Position numbers and translations under genes: made by a program. This document shows positions 24,563 to 33,768 of a stretch of 64,000 nt of DNA, in pieces. The notes beneath the pieces are model-generated. The model was given only the letters and a program-made list of their open reading frames with translations, ran no database searches and was not told the DNA's origin. Numbering within the stretch: the stretch's first letter is position 1; every line of letters begins with the position of its first letter. The DNA comes from Paracoccus seriniphilus (GTDB taxonomy: Bacteria > Pseudomonadota > Alphaproteobacteria > Rhodobacterales > Rhodobacteraceae): contig NZ_CP067129.1 in NCBI RefSeq assembly GCF_028553745.1, positions 1,904,501 through 1,968,500 of the forward strand, read 5' to 3'.

Positions 24563-25219
24563 TCACCCGGCACGCTCGACCAACCCCGCAACCATGGCCG
24601 CACAGCGCGCATCATCCCCATCCGCCGCGCCTCTGGCCCAGGGGCGAAAGCGCAGGCGAAAGGCCGCAAGGCGCGTCTCTGCATCGCAAGGCGGATAGCC
24701 GATCCGGTCGAGACTGGCATCCAGATCAACAGAGGCCCGCTCCTTGCCTTCAGGCCAGATCGCCACCCCTTCCAGCGCCAGACGCCGCCAGTCGAATCTT
24801 GGCCCCGGATCCGATTTGCGCCCAGGCGCCATATCGGAATGTCCGATCACCCCCGCCGGAGGAATCGACCAGCGCGCCATGATCTGGCGCAGCAGGACAA
24901 CCAGCGAATCCATCTGCGCCGCCGCGAAGGGCCGGTCGCCGGGATTGGCGATTTCAATCCCGATGCTGCGCGAGTTGACATCATCCCGACCGCACCAAGA
25001 TCCCGCCCCCGCGTGCCAGGCGCGATGCTCTTCGGCGACCAGCGCCTCGGCATGGCCCGATTCGTCGATCAGCCAATGGGCGCTGACCTCGGCATCGGGA
25101 TCGCAAAGCCGCTGTCGCGCAGAGGCTGCATCCCGCATGGCCGTATAATGCAAAACGATCAGCGAGGGCCTCTGCCCTCGCCGATCACCGAAGTTCGGAC
25201 TTGGATAATGCCTGCTCAA
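24563..25219 (-). CDS. N-acetylmuramoyl-L-alanine amidase (Amidase_2/AmiD-like)
   Basis: 218 residues, a zinc amidase that cleaves muramyl-peptide bonds for peptidoglycan turnover. The zinc-ligand motif LIVLHYTAM and the later GHSDMAPGRKSDPG, with the family His and Lys, are intact, as is NSRSIGIEIANPG. No signal peptide is seen, so it may be cytoplasmic (anhydro-muropeptide recycling) rather than exported. The start is a TTG at 25219 that overlaps the upstream lipoprotein stop (TTGA). I keep it because the family-typical SPNFGDRRG follows within ten residues and no closer ATG or GTG fits. Confidence 0.88.
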   Translation of the reverse strand: MSRHYPSPNFGDRRGQRPSLIVLHYTAMRDAASARQRLCDPDAEVSAHWLIDESGHAEALVAEEHRAWHAGAGSWCGRDDVNSRSIGIEIANPGDRPFAAAQMDSLVVLLRQIMARWSIPPAGVIGHSDMAPGRKSDPGPRFDWRRLALEGVAIWPEGKERASVDLDASLDRIGYPPCDAETRLAAFRLRFRPWARGAADGDDARCAAMVAGLVERAG

Positions 25220-25806
25220 AGCTGCGCGTGGCGGAACTTTTCAGGATCCCAGCCGCAGACATAACCGTCTCCGTCAGGGTCCATTCCGCGCGGATCCTTG
25301 CGGGGGCCGCCTGCGGCAAGAAATGCCATTTGCGCGGCATCCGCATCTTCATAGCTGGCACAGACCCGCGCCGCCGTGGCGCTCGACGCGCCGGCACGGC
25401 TGTAGATCGACTTGCCCACCGCATGGTCTGCGCCATAGGCATATTGCACCAGAACCGGGACCGAGCCCGGATAGGACGCATCCTGCCCCGCCAGCATCGA
25501 GTCAGGCACGATGCGTGTCGGCGCATTCCCCGCAGCCGCGACCGGAGCCACAGCTGCGGCAACGGTATCAGAAGCCACCGGAGCCGCGACAGGCGTATGC
25601 CCCGCGATCTTCTCCGGGCTGGGCGACTCAGCCGGCAGGGCAATCGGAATCACCTGCGATTCCGATTGCCCGGTCGTCAGCGCCACTTCGCGCGCCACCT
25701 TGTATTCGCCATAACGGGTCGCATCATACGTATAGTTCGGGTTCCAACCCTGCTGTACGCCACAACTGGCAAGAGCCAGCACCGAAATCATCACCCAACC
25801 GCGCAT
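25216..25806 (-). CDS. Small lipoprotein with Excalibur-like calcium-binding motif
   Basis: 196 residues. The N terminus MRGWVMISVLALASC is a lipoprotein signal with lipidation Cys after ALAS. The middle (about 55-105) is rich in Ala, Val and Pro and probably unstructured. The C terminus carries DPDGDGYVCGWDPEKFR, resembling the Excalibur calcium-binding pattern (DxDxDGxxC), with a second Cys earlier in AARVCASYED. The ATG at 25806 with GGGGGCG upstream is preferred over an in-frame ATG at 25830, which would put eight polar residues before the signal. It is coupled to the amidase gene, which suggests a cell-envelope role. The function is unknown. Confidence 0.75.
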   Translation of the reverse strand: MRGWVMISVLALASCGVQQGWNPNYTYDATRYGEYKVAREVALTTGQSESQVIPIALPAESPSPEKIAGHTPVAAPVASDTVAAAVAPVAAAGNAPTRIVPDSMLAGQDASYPGSVPVLVQYAYGADHAVGKSIYSRAGASSATAARVCASYEDADAAQMAFLAAGGPRKDPRGMDPDGDGYVCGWDPEKFRHAQL

Positions 25807-25855
25807 CACGCCCCCATGGTCATCATTCATGAATCTGCCAGCAACCGGGGGAAAA

Positions 25856-27340
25856 CTACCACCAGCGTTCGGGTTTGGCTACAAAACCTGCCGCCTGCTC
25901 CAGAACCATCGCCTGGTTCAGCAGTTCGCCCTCTTCGAACGGACGCCCGATCAGTTGCAGCCCCAATGGAAGCCCCTGCTTGTCCTGACCGACGGGAACG
26001 GAAATCCCCGGCAATCCGGCAAGGTTCAGCGTCACGGTGAACACGTCCTGCAGATACATCTTCACCGGATCGGCCTGATCCATCGCCCCCAGCGGGAAAG
26101 CCGCCGATGGCGTGGTCGGGGCGAGGATCGCATCGATGCCATCCGCATAGGCATTGTCGAAATCGCGCTTGATCAGCGCGCGGACCTTGCGGGCACGATT
26201 GTAATAGGCGTCATAGAATCCGGCCGACAGCACATAGGTGCCGATCATGATGCGGCGCTGCACCTCGGGGCCAAAGCCCTCGGCACGGGTCTTTTCATAC
26301 ATCTCGACGATGCCATCGCCCTGCCCCAGGCTGGCGCGGTGACCATAACGCACCCCGTCATAACGGGCGAGGTTCGACGAGGCTTCAGCCGGCGCAATCA
26401 CGTAATAGGCCGGCAGTGCATATTTCGTATGCGGCAGGCTGATATCGACGATCTCGGCACCGGCATCGCGCAGCATGTCCGCACCCTGCTGCCACAATGC
26501 GGCGATTTCCTCGGGCATGCCATCGACGCGGTATTCGCGCGGGATGCCGATCTTCTTGCCACGAATGTCGCCAGTCAGCAGCGACTCGTAATCCGGCACG
26601 GGGTAATCCGCGCTGGTCGAATCCTGCGGATCGACCGAGGCCATTGCGCCCAGCATGATCGCGGCATCGCGCACGGTCTTGGTCATCGGCCCGGCCTGAT
26701 CCAGCGAAGAAGCATAGGCGATCACGCCCCAGCGGCTGACGCGACCATAGGTCGGACGCAAGCCGACCGTACCGGTAAAGGCTGCGGGCTGGCGGATCGA
26801 ACCACCGGTATCGGTGCCGGTCGCGCCAAGGCACAGATCGGCTGCAACTGCCGCGGCCGAGCCGCCCGACGATCCGCCGGGGGTCAATTCCTTGCCGTCA
26901 CCGGCTTTCCACGGATTGACTGCCTTGCCATAGCAGCTGGTTTCATTGGTCGAGCCCATGGCGAACTCGTCCTGGTTCAGCTTGCCCAACATGACCGCAC
27001 CGGCGTCCCACAGGTTTTGCGTCACCGTCGATTCATATTCCGGAACGAAACCCTGCAGGATCCGGCTGGCGGCCTGACTGGGCACACCCTTGACGCAGAA
27101 GACATCCTTGATGCCGACCGGGATACCGGTCATTGCCACGCCGTTTCCGGCCTTGATGCGCGCATCGGCGGCCCGGGCCATCTCGCGGGCCTTGTCGGCA
27201 GTGCCATGCACAAAGGCATTCAGCGAAGCCGAAGCATCAATTGCGGAAAGGCAGGCTTCGGTCAGTTCGACCGAGCTGGCCTGTCCCTTGGCCAGGGCAT
27301 CGCGGGCCTCGGCGATGGTCAGTTTGTTCAGTTCGCTCAT
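25856..27340 (-). CDS. gatA: Asp-tRNA(Asn)/Glu-tRNA(Gln) amidotransferase subunit A
   Basis: 494 residues, amidase-signature glutaminase of GatCAB, which makes Gln-tRNA from Glu-tRNA (and Asn-tRNA where needed). The Ser-cisSer-Lys triad is visible: Lys in [14 protein letters not shown], cis-Ser in [16 protein letters not shown], nucleophile Ser in [15 protein letters not shown]. Its ATG overlaps the gatC stop (ATGA). gatB is not in the window. The small lipoprotein gene follows after about 50 bases. Confidence 0.97.
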   Translation of the reverse strand: MSELNKLTIAEARDALAKGQASSVELTEACLSAIDASASLNAFVHGTADKAREMARAADARIKAGNGVAMTGIPVGIKDVFCVKGVPSQAASRILQGFVPEYESTVTQNLWDAGAVMLGKLNQDEFAMGSTNETSCYGKAVNPWKAGDGKELTPGGSSGGSAAAVAADLCLGATGTDTGGSIRQPAAFTGTVGLRPTYGRVSRWGVIAYASSLDQAGPMTKTVRDAAIMLGAMASVDPQDSTSADYPVPDYESLLTGDIRGKKIGIPREYRVDGMPEEIAALWQQGADMLRDAGAEIVDISLPHTKYALPAYYVIAPAEASSNLARYDGVRYGHRASLGQGDGIVEMYEKTRAEGFGPEVQRRIMIGTYVLSAGFYDAYYNRARKVRALIKRDFDNAYADGIDAILAPTTPSAAFPLGAMDQADPVKMYLQDVFTVTLNLAGLPGISVPVGQDKQGLPLGLQLIGRPFEEGELLNQAMVLEQAAGFVAKPERWW

Positions 27341-27624
27341 TCCACCACCTTCGGCACGGCAAAAAATCCTTCACGCGCATCGGGCGCATTGGACAGGATC
27401 TTGTCTGCGAAACCACCCGAGGTCACGACATCCTCGCGACGCTTGAGCCGCATCGGCGTGACGCCGGTCATCGGCTCGACGCCGGTGACATCGACCTCGT
27501 TCAGCTGTTCCATGAAATTCAGGATACCGCTCAATTCCCGCGCCAATGCGGGCAGCGCCTCATCCTTGACCGCGATGCGCGCCAGATGCGCGACCTTGCG
27601 GGCCTCGTCTTCGGTGATCGACAT
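27337..27624 (-). CDS. gatC: Asp-tRNA(Asn)/Glu-tRNA(Gln) amidotransferase subunit C
   Basis: 95 residues, the clamp subunit that holds GatA and GatB together. [20 protein letters not shown] and [19 protein letters not shown] are family signatures. It is the first gene of gatC-gatA and overlaps gatA by four bases. Confidence 0.95.
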   Translation of the reverse strand: MSITEDEARKVAHLARIAVKDEALPALARELSGILNFMEQLNEVDVTGVEPMTGVTPMRLKRREDVVTSGGFADKILSNAPDAREGFFAVPKVVE

Positions 27625-27990
27625 GCGTTGTCCCTTGTTTTGGCCTGCGGTTTACTCGCCTCGCACAGGCGCTGCAAGAACCCGCGACCGCAAGTTGCAC
27701 CACGGGCGCCTTTCCCTTTAGCGCAGAAACAGGCGCTGCGCCAATATCACCGTCTTCGCCAGACCACGCGCGGGGGGGCCATCAGCGCAACGGTTTGGTA
27801 CGACACCATAAAGTGCCCCTGCCCTTCGCCGCGCGCGCGCCGCGGAAAGGGGCAGGGCAGAGAAAATTCCTGCCGTTTTCATCTTTTTTCATTTTTTTTG
27901 AAAAAGGATGAAAAATCCTCTTGCGCCCATCCGAAGCTTTGCCTAAACACCGCTCCACGCCAGCCAGAGACACTGGCAGCGCAAACAAGT
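27625..27990. other. 366-base gap between gatC and tRNA-Glu
   Basis: I see no gene. Features are a GC-alternating run near 27827-27845 flanked by pyrimidine- and purine-rich arms (GCCCCTGCCC / GGGGCAGGG), and the long T-rich hairpin at 27876-27914, listed separately. The region must hold the gatC promoter (minus) and the tRNA-Glu promoter (plus); I could not assign either. Confidence 0.5.
27876..27914. repeat. 15-bp inverted repeat with T-rich loop
   Basis: TTTTCATCTTTTTTC (27876-27890) pairs with GAAAAAGGATGAAAA (27900-27914) over all 15 positions with a single G-U, around a nine-base loop ATTTTTTTT. The AT-rich composition is strikingly unlike its GC-rich surroundings. It may be a terminator, a protein site or a promoter-region element. 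Confidence 0.8.
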
Positions 27991-28065
27991 GGCCCGTTCG
28001 TCTATCGGTTAGGACGCCAGGTTTTCAACCTGGAAAGAGGGGTTCGACTCCCCTACGGGCTGCCA
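27991..28065 (+). tRNA. tRNA-Glu (UUC anticodon)
   Basis: 75-nt cloverleaf. Acceptor GGCCCGT pairs with ACGGGCT, the anticodon stem is CCAGG/CCTGG with loop TTTTCAA giving anticodon TTC, and the T arm is GGGGTTCGACTCCCC. CCA is encoded at 28063-28065. It lies upstream of and divergent from gatCA, whose product amidates Glu-tRNA. Confidence 0.97.
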
Positions 28066-28265
28066 CTTTTCCCAGAGAAAACAAAGCCATGCGGCACCAG
28101 AGCCCGGTTGTGCGCAGGAATGTTTTGCCCATCGAGTGCTGACGTCCCCAAGCGGGGCGGTCGTGCAGGGCGTTTACAAGAAATCTTCCGCCTTCTAGGA
28201 ATGACGGGTCCGCAAGCGGATTGCCGCGCGGCCTGCCTTGTCAGTCAAAGCCCTGAAAGGTCGCG

Positions 28266-29459
28266 ATGATATATGCGCTCTCGTCACGTCTTGCGGAAAC
28301 GGCCCTGCGGATTCGCGCAAGGCTTGGCGGATCAAGGGCATTGCGACAACGACTTGGGATGTCCCCCCGGCCCGAACAGGGCGATATCTGGGTGCATGGC
28401 GCCTCGGTCGGAGAACTGACCTCGGCGCGCCCGATCATCGAGGCCCTGGCCAGCGAATTTCGTGTCATCGTCACAGCCAACAGCGAAACCGGTCGCGATC
28501 TGGTTGCTGGCTGGGGGCTGCCCGCCTATCTGGCGCCGCTGGACATGCCCGGCGCGACAACGCGCTTTCTGGATGCCGTCCAACCCAGACTGCAGGTCAC
28601 GCTGGAAGGTGAATTCTGGCCACTGCGTTCACGCCTTCTGGCACAACGCCGGATTGCACAGGCCATGATCGGCGCCCGGATCTCGGAAAAATCCGCAAGG
28701 CTCTGGTCCCGCTTTCCCGGCTTGATCGGGCCGGTGCTGGAACGCCTTGCGGCCGTATCGGCGCAGGATCCCTACAGCGAGGCACGGCTGATCGGGCTGG
28801 GGCTGCCAAGGGCGGCCGTGCTGCCGCGCCTTGATCTGAAGCTGCTGACGCCTGCCGCCATCATGCCGCCCGAATCGGATGCCAACCGCAGAAACATGAT
28901 TCTGGCAGCCTCGACCCATCAGGGCGAGGAAGAGCCGATTCTGGACGCCTGGCTTCAGGCACGCAAAGCAAACCCCGAACTGCGCCTGATTCTGGCCATC
29001 CGCCACCCCCAGCGCGGCGACGAGGTTGCGGCCCTGATCCGGAGCCGGAATCTGGCGGTGAGGCGACGCTCGGAAGAGGCCGAAGGCGGCGATGTGCTGC
29101 TGGCGGATACCCTAGGCGAGATGGACCGCTGGTATCGCCGCGCGGGCCTGTGCATCGTTGGCGGCTCGTTCAGCGACCACGGCGGCCACACCCCCTGGGA
29201 ACCAGCCGCCTATCGCTGCGCCATCCTGCACGGCCCCAATATCGGGAACTTTGTCGATGCCTATGGCGCGCTGCAGGAGGCAGGCGGGGCACGGCTGGTC
29301 GGCACCGAAGCTCTGCCCGATGTCCTGAACGAATTGAGCGGCGACGCCGCGGCGGCGAAAGCCATGGGACGAGCCGCGCGCGAGGTGCTGCTTGCGCAGG
29401 CCGGAGACCCCGATGCGCTGATCGCAAGCCTGCGCGATCTTGCGGTCCGGGCCAAGTAA
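28266..29459 (+). CDS. waaA: 3-deoxy-D-manno-octulosonic acid (Kdo) transferase
   Basis: 397 residues, GT-B glycosyltransferase that adds Kdo from CMP-Kdo to the lipid A precursor at the inner membrane. The N-terminal hydrophobic segment is short. GASVGE carries the catalytic Glu, LEGEFWPLRSRL matches the E-x-x-W-P motif, and GGSFSDHGGHTPWEPAAY is the C-terminal donor-site signature. The family is typically 400-430 residues, so this one is slightly short at the N terminus. AAAGG precedes the ATG. A DUF1178 gene follows. Confidence 0.93.
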   Translation: MIYALSSRLAETALRIRARLGGSRALRQRLGMSPRPEQGDIWVHGASVGELTSARPIIEALASEFRVIVTANSETGRDLVAGWGLPAYLAPLDMPGATTRFLDAVQPRLQVTLEGEFWPLRSRLLAQRRIAQAMIGARISEKSARLWSRFPGLIGPVLERLAAVSAQDPYSEARLIGLGLPRAAVLPRLDLKLLTPAAIMPPESDANRRNMILAASTHQGEEEPILDAWLQARKANPELRLILAIRHPQRGDEVAALIRSRNLAVRRRSEEAEGGDVLLADTLGEMDRWYRRAGLCIVGGSFSDHGGHTPWEPAAYRCAILHGPNIGNFVDAYGALQEAGGARLVGTEALPDVLNELSGDAAAAKAMGRAAREVLLAQAGDPDALIASLRDLAVRAK

Positions 29460-29496
29460 CACAATATATGGGCGATATCCGATTGGGAATTGGGTG

Positions 29497-29931
29497 ATGA
29501 TCCGATACGATTTGCGCTGCGAAAACAATCACGAGTTCGACGGCTGGTTCCGTTCTTCCGACAGCTTCGAGAAGATGCTGGCCGCCGGGCAGATCAGCTG
29601 TGCGCAATGCGGATCGACCAAGATCGAAAAGGCGCTGATGTCGCCCTCGGTCAGCAAGGACAGCGCCCGGGCGGACAAAACCGCGCCGCCCAGCCTGACA
29701 CAGCCCGACAATCCCGCTGCGGCGGCACTGGAAAAGCTGCGTCGGCATATCGAGGCCAATTCCGATTATGTCGGCAACAAGTTCGTGGACGAGGCGCGCG
29801 CCATGCATGAAGGCCGCAGCCCCAGCCGCGCGATTCATGGCGAGGCCCGTGCCGAGGACGCAAGAAAGCTGCTGGAAGACGGCGTTCCCGTTGCCCCCCT
29901 GCCCTTCATCCCGCGCCAGAAAGCCAATTGA
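29497..29931 (+). CDS. DUF1178 family protein
   Basis: 144 residues. The N terminus MIRYDLRCENNHEFDGWF with a later CAQCG makes a zinc-ribbon-like Cys arrangement (C-x..-H and C-x2-C), as in regulatory FmdB-like proteins. The C-terminal half (EANSDYVGNKFVDEARAMHE) is the conserved DUF1178 helix. No function is known. The ATG was chosen over an adjacent GTG. It may be cotranscribed with waaA, 37 bases upstream. Confidence 0.85.
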   Translation: MIRYDLRCENNHEFDGWFRSSDSFEKMLAAGQISCAQCGSTKIEKALMSPSVSKDSARADKTAPPSLTQPDNPAAAALEKLRRHIEANSDYVGNKFVDEARAMHEGRSPSRAIHGEARAEDARKLLEDGVPVAPLPFIPRQKAN

Positions 29932-30069
29932 TTTCCGCCACCTGTTCATCGGAACGGGGAAAACAGGCAGGCGGATCACCGCTTGGGCAATTTCATTGCG
30001 CTCTTGCCCTTTCCCTTAGTCGATCATAAAAGCCCCCGCGAATGACAACCCTCTGGCTGGAGGCCTGCA

Positions 30070-31326
30070 ATGCCGCTTCTGGTGATGAAATTTGGCGGAA
30101 CATCCGTCGCCGATCTGGATCGGATCAAGAACGCGGCCAGCAAGGTCCAGCGCGAGGTCGAGCGTGGCTATGACGTGATCGTCATCGTCAGCGCCATGTC
30201 CGGCCGGACCAATGAGCTGGTCGGCTGGGTCGAACAGACCTCACCGCTGTTTGATGCCCGCGAATATGATGCCGTCGTCAGTTCGGGTGAAAATGTCACC
30301 GCGGGCCTGATGGCGCTGACCCTGCAGGAAATGGGCGTTCCGGCGCGCAGCTGGCAGGGCTGGCAGGTGCCGATCAACACGACGGCGGCCCATTCCGCCG
30401 CCCGTTTCGTCGACATTCCGCGCGCCAACCTGGATCAGAAATTCAGTGAAGGCTTCAAGGTCGCGGTCGTGGCAGGCTTCCAGGGGCTGGCCCCTGACGG
30501 GCGGATCACGACGCTGGGTCGCGGTGGTTCGGACACCACGGCCGTTGCCTTTGCCGCCGCCTTCGATGCCGAACGCTGCGATATCTATACCGATGTCGAC
30601 GGCATCTATACCACCGACCCGCGCATCACCACGAAAGCGCGCAAGCTGGAAAAGATCGCTTTCGAGGAAATGCTGGAACTGGCCAGCCTGGGTGCCAAGG
30701 TCTTGCAGACCCGCTCGGTCGAGTTGGCGATGCGCTATAAAGTTCGGCTGCGCGTGCTATCCTCCTTCGAGGATACCGACGAGAATTCTGGCACGCTGGT
30801 CTGCGATGAGGATGAAATCATGGAATCGAAAGTCGTCAATGGCGTCGCCTATTCCCGGGAAGAAGCCAAGATCACCCTGGTGACCGTGGCGGACCGGCCC
30901 GGCATTTCCGCCGCCATATTCCAGCCGCTGGCCGATGCGGGCGTGAATGTCGACATGATCGTTCAGAACATCTCGGAAAAAGACTATGACGATCACCCCG
31001 GTTCGGTGACCGACATGACCTTCTCGGTGCCGATCAACCAGGTCGAGCGCGCCAAGAAAGCCATTGAACAGGCGAAGGCTTCGGGCGAGATCGACTATGA
31101 CGAACTGATCGTCGACACCGATGTTGCCAAGGTCAGCGTCGTCGGCATCGGCATGCGCAGCCATACCGGCGTTGCAGCGACGATGTTCGAGGCACTTGCC
31201 GCCGAAAACATCAACATCAAGGTGATCGCAACCAGCGAGATCAAGATTTCGGTGTTGATCGACCGCAAATATATGGAACTGGCGGTGCAGGCGTTGCATG
31301 ATGCCTTCGGCCTCGAAGCGGCCTGA
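30070..31326 (+). CDS. lysC: Aspartokinase (lysine-sensitive type)
   Basis: 418 residues. It phosphorylates aspartate, the entry step to lysine, threonine and methionine. The N-terminal kinase domain begins LLVMKFGGTSVAD and includes GRGGSDTTAVAFAAAF and YTDVDGIYTTDPR. Two ACT domains at about 265-340 and 345-418 (SVVGIGMRSHTGVAATMFE, ENINIKVIATSEIKISVLI) give allosteric control by end products. GGAGG lies eight bases before the ATG. An imperfect hairpin begins just after the stop, without a clear T tract. Confidence 0.97.
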   Translation: MPLLVMKFGGTSVADLDRIKNAASKVQREVERGYDVIVIVSAMSGRTNELVGWVEQTSPLFDAREYDAVVSSGENVTAGLMALTLQEMGVPARSWQGWQVPINTTAAHSAARFVDIPRANLDQKFSEGFKVAVVAGFQGLAPDGRITTLGRGGSDTTAVAFAAAFDAERCDIYTDVDGIYTTDPRITTKARKLEKIAFEEMLELASLGAKVLQTRSVELAMRYKVRLRVLSSFEDTDENSGTLVCDEDEIMESKVVNGVAYSREEAKITLVTVADRPGISAAIFQPLADAGVNVDMIVQNISEKDYDDHPGSVTDMTFSVPINQVERAKKAIEQAKASGEIDYDELIVDTDVAKVSVVGIGMRSHTGVAATMFEALAAENINIKVIATSEIKISVLIDRKYMELAVQALHDAFGLEAA

Positions 31327-31395
31327 TCCGGACAGAACCTCTGTTCCGGCCGACGGCCCGCGCGGGGCCATCGCGACAGCAAAGGCAGGCACGCG

Positions 31396-33642
31396 ATGAA
31401 TGACCGCAAAGACAGTGAATCACGCAAGCTGCTGCGGCGGCTGAAAGAAATTCTCGCCGCCGCGGGCGATGGTCAGGACAGGCTTGACCAGATCACCCAT
31501 CACATCGCCGATTCGATGGGAACCGAGGTCTGCTCGATCTACCTGTTCCGTGACGCGAACACGCTGGAGCTTTGCGCGACCGAAGGGCTGCGTCCCGAGG
31601 CCGTGCACCAGACGCGTCTGCGCCTGGGCGAGGGTCTGGTCGGCCGCGTCGCGCGCACGGGCCGCCATGTCAATACCGCCGATGCTCCGTCCGAGCCGGG
31701 CTTCCGCTTCATGCCCGAAACCGGCGAGGAAGTCTTTCCCAGCTTCCTGGGTGTTCCCATCCAGCGCGTGGGTGAGCGCCTCGGCGTTCTGGTCGTGCAG
31801 TGCAATGATTCCCGCCAGTTCAGCGAAGACGAGGTCTACGGACTGGAAGTCGTTGCCATGGTTCTGGCCGAAATGACGGAACTGGGTGCCTTTCAGGACA
31901 GCCATTCCGACAGCATGCCGCAGGCACATCGCTTTCCCCTGATGATTCAGGGTGCCACGGCGCAGGAAGGTGCCGCCGAAGGCCAGGTCTGGCTGCATGA
32001 ACCGCGTGTCGTGGTCACCAACCCGGTCGGTGACGATCCCGAACGCGAACTCGAGCGCCTGCATGAAGGTGTCACCCGCCTGCGCCAGCGCGTAGATACA
32101 ATGGTCGCCGCTTCGGACATGATCGATGACGCCGACCATGCCGCCGTTCTGGAAACCTATCGCATGTTTGCGCATTCGCGCAGCTGGCTCAAGCGCATGG
32201 AAGAGGACATCCAGCTGGGCCTCTCTGCCGAGGCGGCGGTGGAGAAAGAGCAATCCTCGGCCCGCGCGCGGCTGGAGGTGGCCTCGGACCCCTATCTGCG
32301 CGACCGGTTGCATGATCTGGATGATCTGTCCAACCGTCTGCTGCGCATCCTGACAGGCCAGGGCGTGGATACCGGCGCCGAACTGCCGCCCCGGCCGATT
32401 CTGATTGCCCGCAACATCGGCCCCGCCGAATTGCTGGAATATGGCCGTCGGCTGAAGGGCGTGGTTCTGGAAGAGGGTTCGGTCGGCAGCCATGCCGCCA
32501 TTGTTGCACGTGCGCTGGCGATCCCGCTGGTCATTCACGCCAGCCGGATCACCACCGAGGCATTGAATGGCGACCCGATCCTTGTCGATGGCGATCAGGG
32601 GCTGGTCCATCTGCGCCCGGAAGACAGTGTCGCCACCGCATTTCGTGACAAGATCGCCATGCAGGCCGAAGCGCAGAACCGTTACGCAAGCCTGCGCAAT
32701 CTGCCTGCGACCGGCACCTGCGGGACGACGATCCAACTGCATATGAATGCCGGATTGATGGCAGATCTGCCCTCGCTCGAGGATTCGGGCGCCGAGGGAG
32801 TCGGGCTGTTTCGGACCGAATTGCAGTTCCTGGTTCGCAATCATGTTCCCCGTCGGGGCGAACTGGCGGAACTGTATCGCCATGTCATGGACCGGGCCAT
32901 GGGCAAACCCGTGATGTTCCGCACGCTGGATATCGGCTCGGACAAGGTTCTGCCCTATATGAAACCGCAGGACGAACCCAACCCTGCCATGGGCTGGCGG
33001 GCCATCCGTGTCGGACTGGACAAGCGCGGCGTGTTGCGGATGCAGCTGCAGGCGCTGATCCGGGCAGCTGTCGGACGGCCGCTACATGTGATGTTTCCCT
33101 TCATTGCCGACATGAGCGAATATGAAGATGCCCACCGCATGCTGATGCAGGAATTGTCGCGCGAACAGCGGCTGGGGCATGAACTGCCCACCGATGTGCG
33201 CGTCGGCGCCATGCTGGAAACCCCGTCGATTGCCTTTGCGCCAAAGAAATTCTTTGAAATGTGCGATTTTGTCTCGATTGGTGGCAACGATCTGAAGCAG
33301 TTCTTCTTTGCGGCCGACCGCGAAAACGAACGCGTGCGCCGCCGCTATGACACGCTGAACAGCTCTTTCCTCGACCTGCTGCGCCAGATCGTGGCCCGCT
33401 GCGAAGATGCCCGTGTGCCGTTGTCCTTTTGCGGCGAGGATGCGGGTCGGCCGATCGAGGCCGTCACGCTGGCAGCCCTGGGGATTCGCAAGCTGTCGAT
33501 GCGGCCTGCCTCGATCGGTCCGGTCAAGCATCTGATCAGGCGCATTTCCATTTCGGATCTGCGCCAGGTCATCGAAGAGGCGCAGGCGGCAGGCCTGACC
33601 AGTCTGCGCCGTCCCGTGACCGAATGGCTGGCACGGCAATAG
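31396..33642 (+). CDS. ptsP: PEP-protein phosphotransferase PtsP (nitrogen PTS enzyme I)
   Basis: 748 residues. An N-terminal GAF domain (about 15-155, IADSMGTEVCSIYLFRD) precedes the enzyme I modules: HPr-binding helices (about 190-310), the phosphohistidine domain with GSVGSHAAIVARAL (His about 366), and the C-terminal PEP-binding barrel (GVGLFRTELQFLVRN, FRTLDIGSDK, SIGGNDLKQFFFA, FCGEDAGRP). It starts the PTS-Ntr phosphorelay, passing phosphate from PEP to NPr and EIIA-Ntr; the GAF domain is expected to sense glutamine or 2-oxoglutarate. It follows lysC by 69 bases, a linkage common in alphaproteobacteria. Confidence 0.96.
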   Translation: MNDRKDSESRKLLRRLKEILAAAGDGQDRLDQITHHIADSMGTEVCSIYLFRDANTLELCATEGLRPEAVHQTRLRLGEGLVGRVARTGRHVNTADAPSEPGFRFMPETGEEVFPSFLGVPIQRVGERLGVLVVQCNDSRQFSEDEVYGLEVVAMVLAEMTELGAFQDSHSDSMPQAHRFPLMIQGATAQEGAAEGQVWLHEPRVVVTNPVGDDPERELERLHEGVTRLRQRVDTMVAASDMIDDADHAAVLETYRMFAHSRSWLKRMEEDIQLGLSAEAAVEKEQSSARARLEVASDPYLRDRLHDLDDLSNRLLRILTGQGVDTGAELPPRPILIARNIGPAELLEYGRRLKGVVLEEGSVGSHAAIVARALAIPLVIHASRITTEALNGDPILVDGDQGLVHLRPEDSVATAFRDKIAMQAEAQNRYASLRNLPATGTCGTTIQLHMNAGLMADLPSLEDSGAEGVGLFRTELQFLVRNHVPRRGELAELYRHVMDRAMGKPVMFRTLDIGSDKVLPYMKPQDEPNPAMGWRAIRVGLDKRGVLRMQLQALIRAAVGRPLHVMFPFIADMSEYEDAHRMLMQELSREQRLGHELPTDVRVGAMLETPSIAFAPKKFFEMCDFVSIGGNDLKQFFFAADRENERVRRRYDTLNSSFLDLLRQIVARCEDARVPLSFCGEDAGRPIEAVTLAALGIRKLSMRPASIGPVKHLIRRISISDLRQVIEEAQAAGLTSLRRPVTEWLARQ

Positions 33643-33768
33643 CCGGATCGGCGTATTACCGCCGATTCACGGCTTGCTCACGAATTTTGGACAACCAAAC
33701 AACGTCCTGATGCGTTAGCGATGCGGCTTGCTGGGATGCAGCTGCATCTTTAGAAGGAAACGGTTTTT

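Noticed and set aside
27825..27846. Alternating GC run that might form Z-DNA or a structural element
   Set aside because: Short, with flanking repeats that pair imperfectly; common by chance in this base composition.
27241..28269. Open frame of 342 codons spanning gatC antisense, tRNA-Glu and the waaA leader
   Set aside because: It crosses a tRNA gene and runs antisense to gatCA, with no domain or conserved composition.
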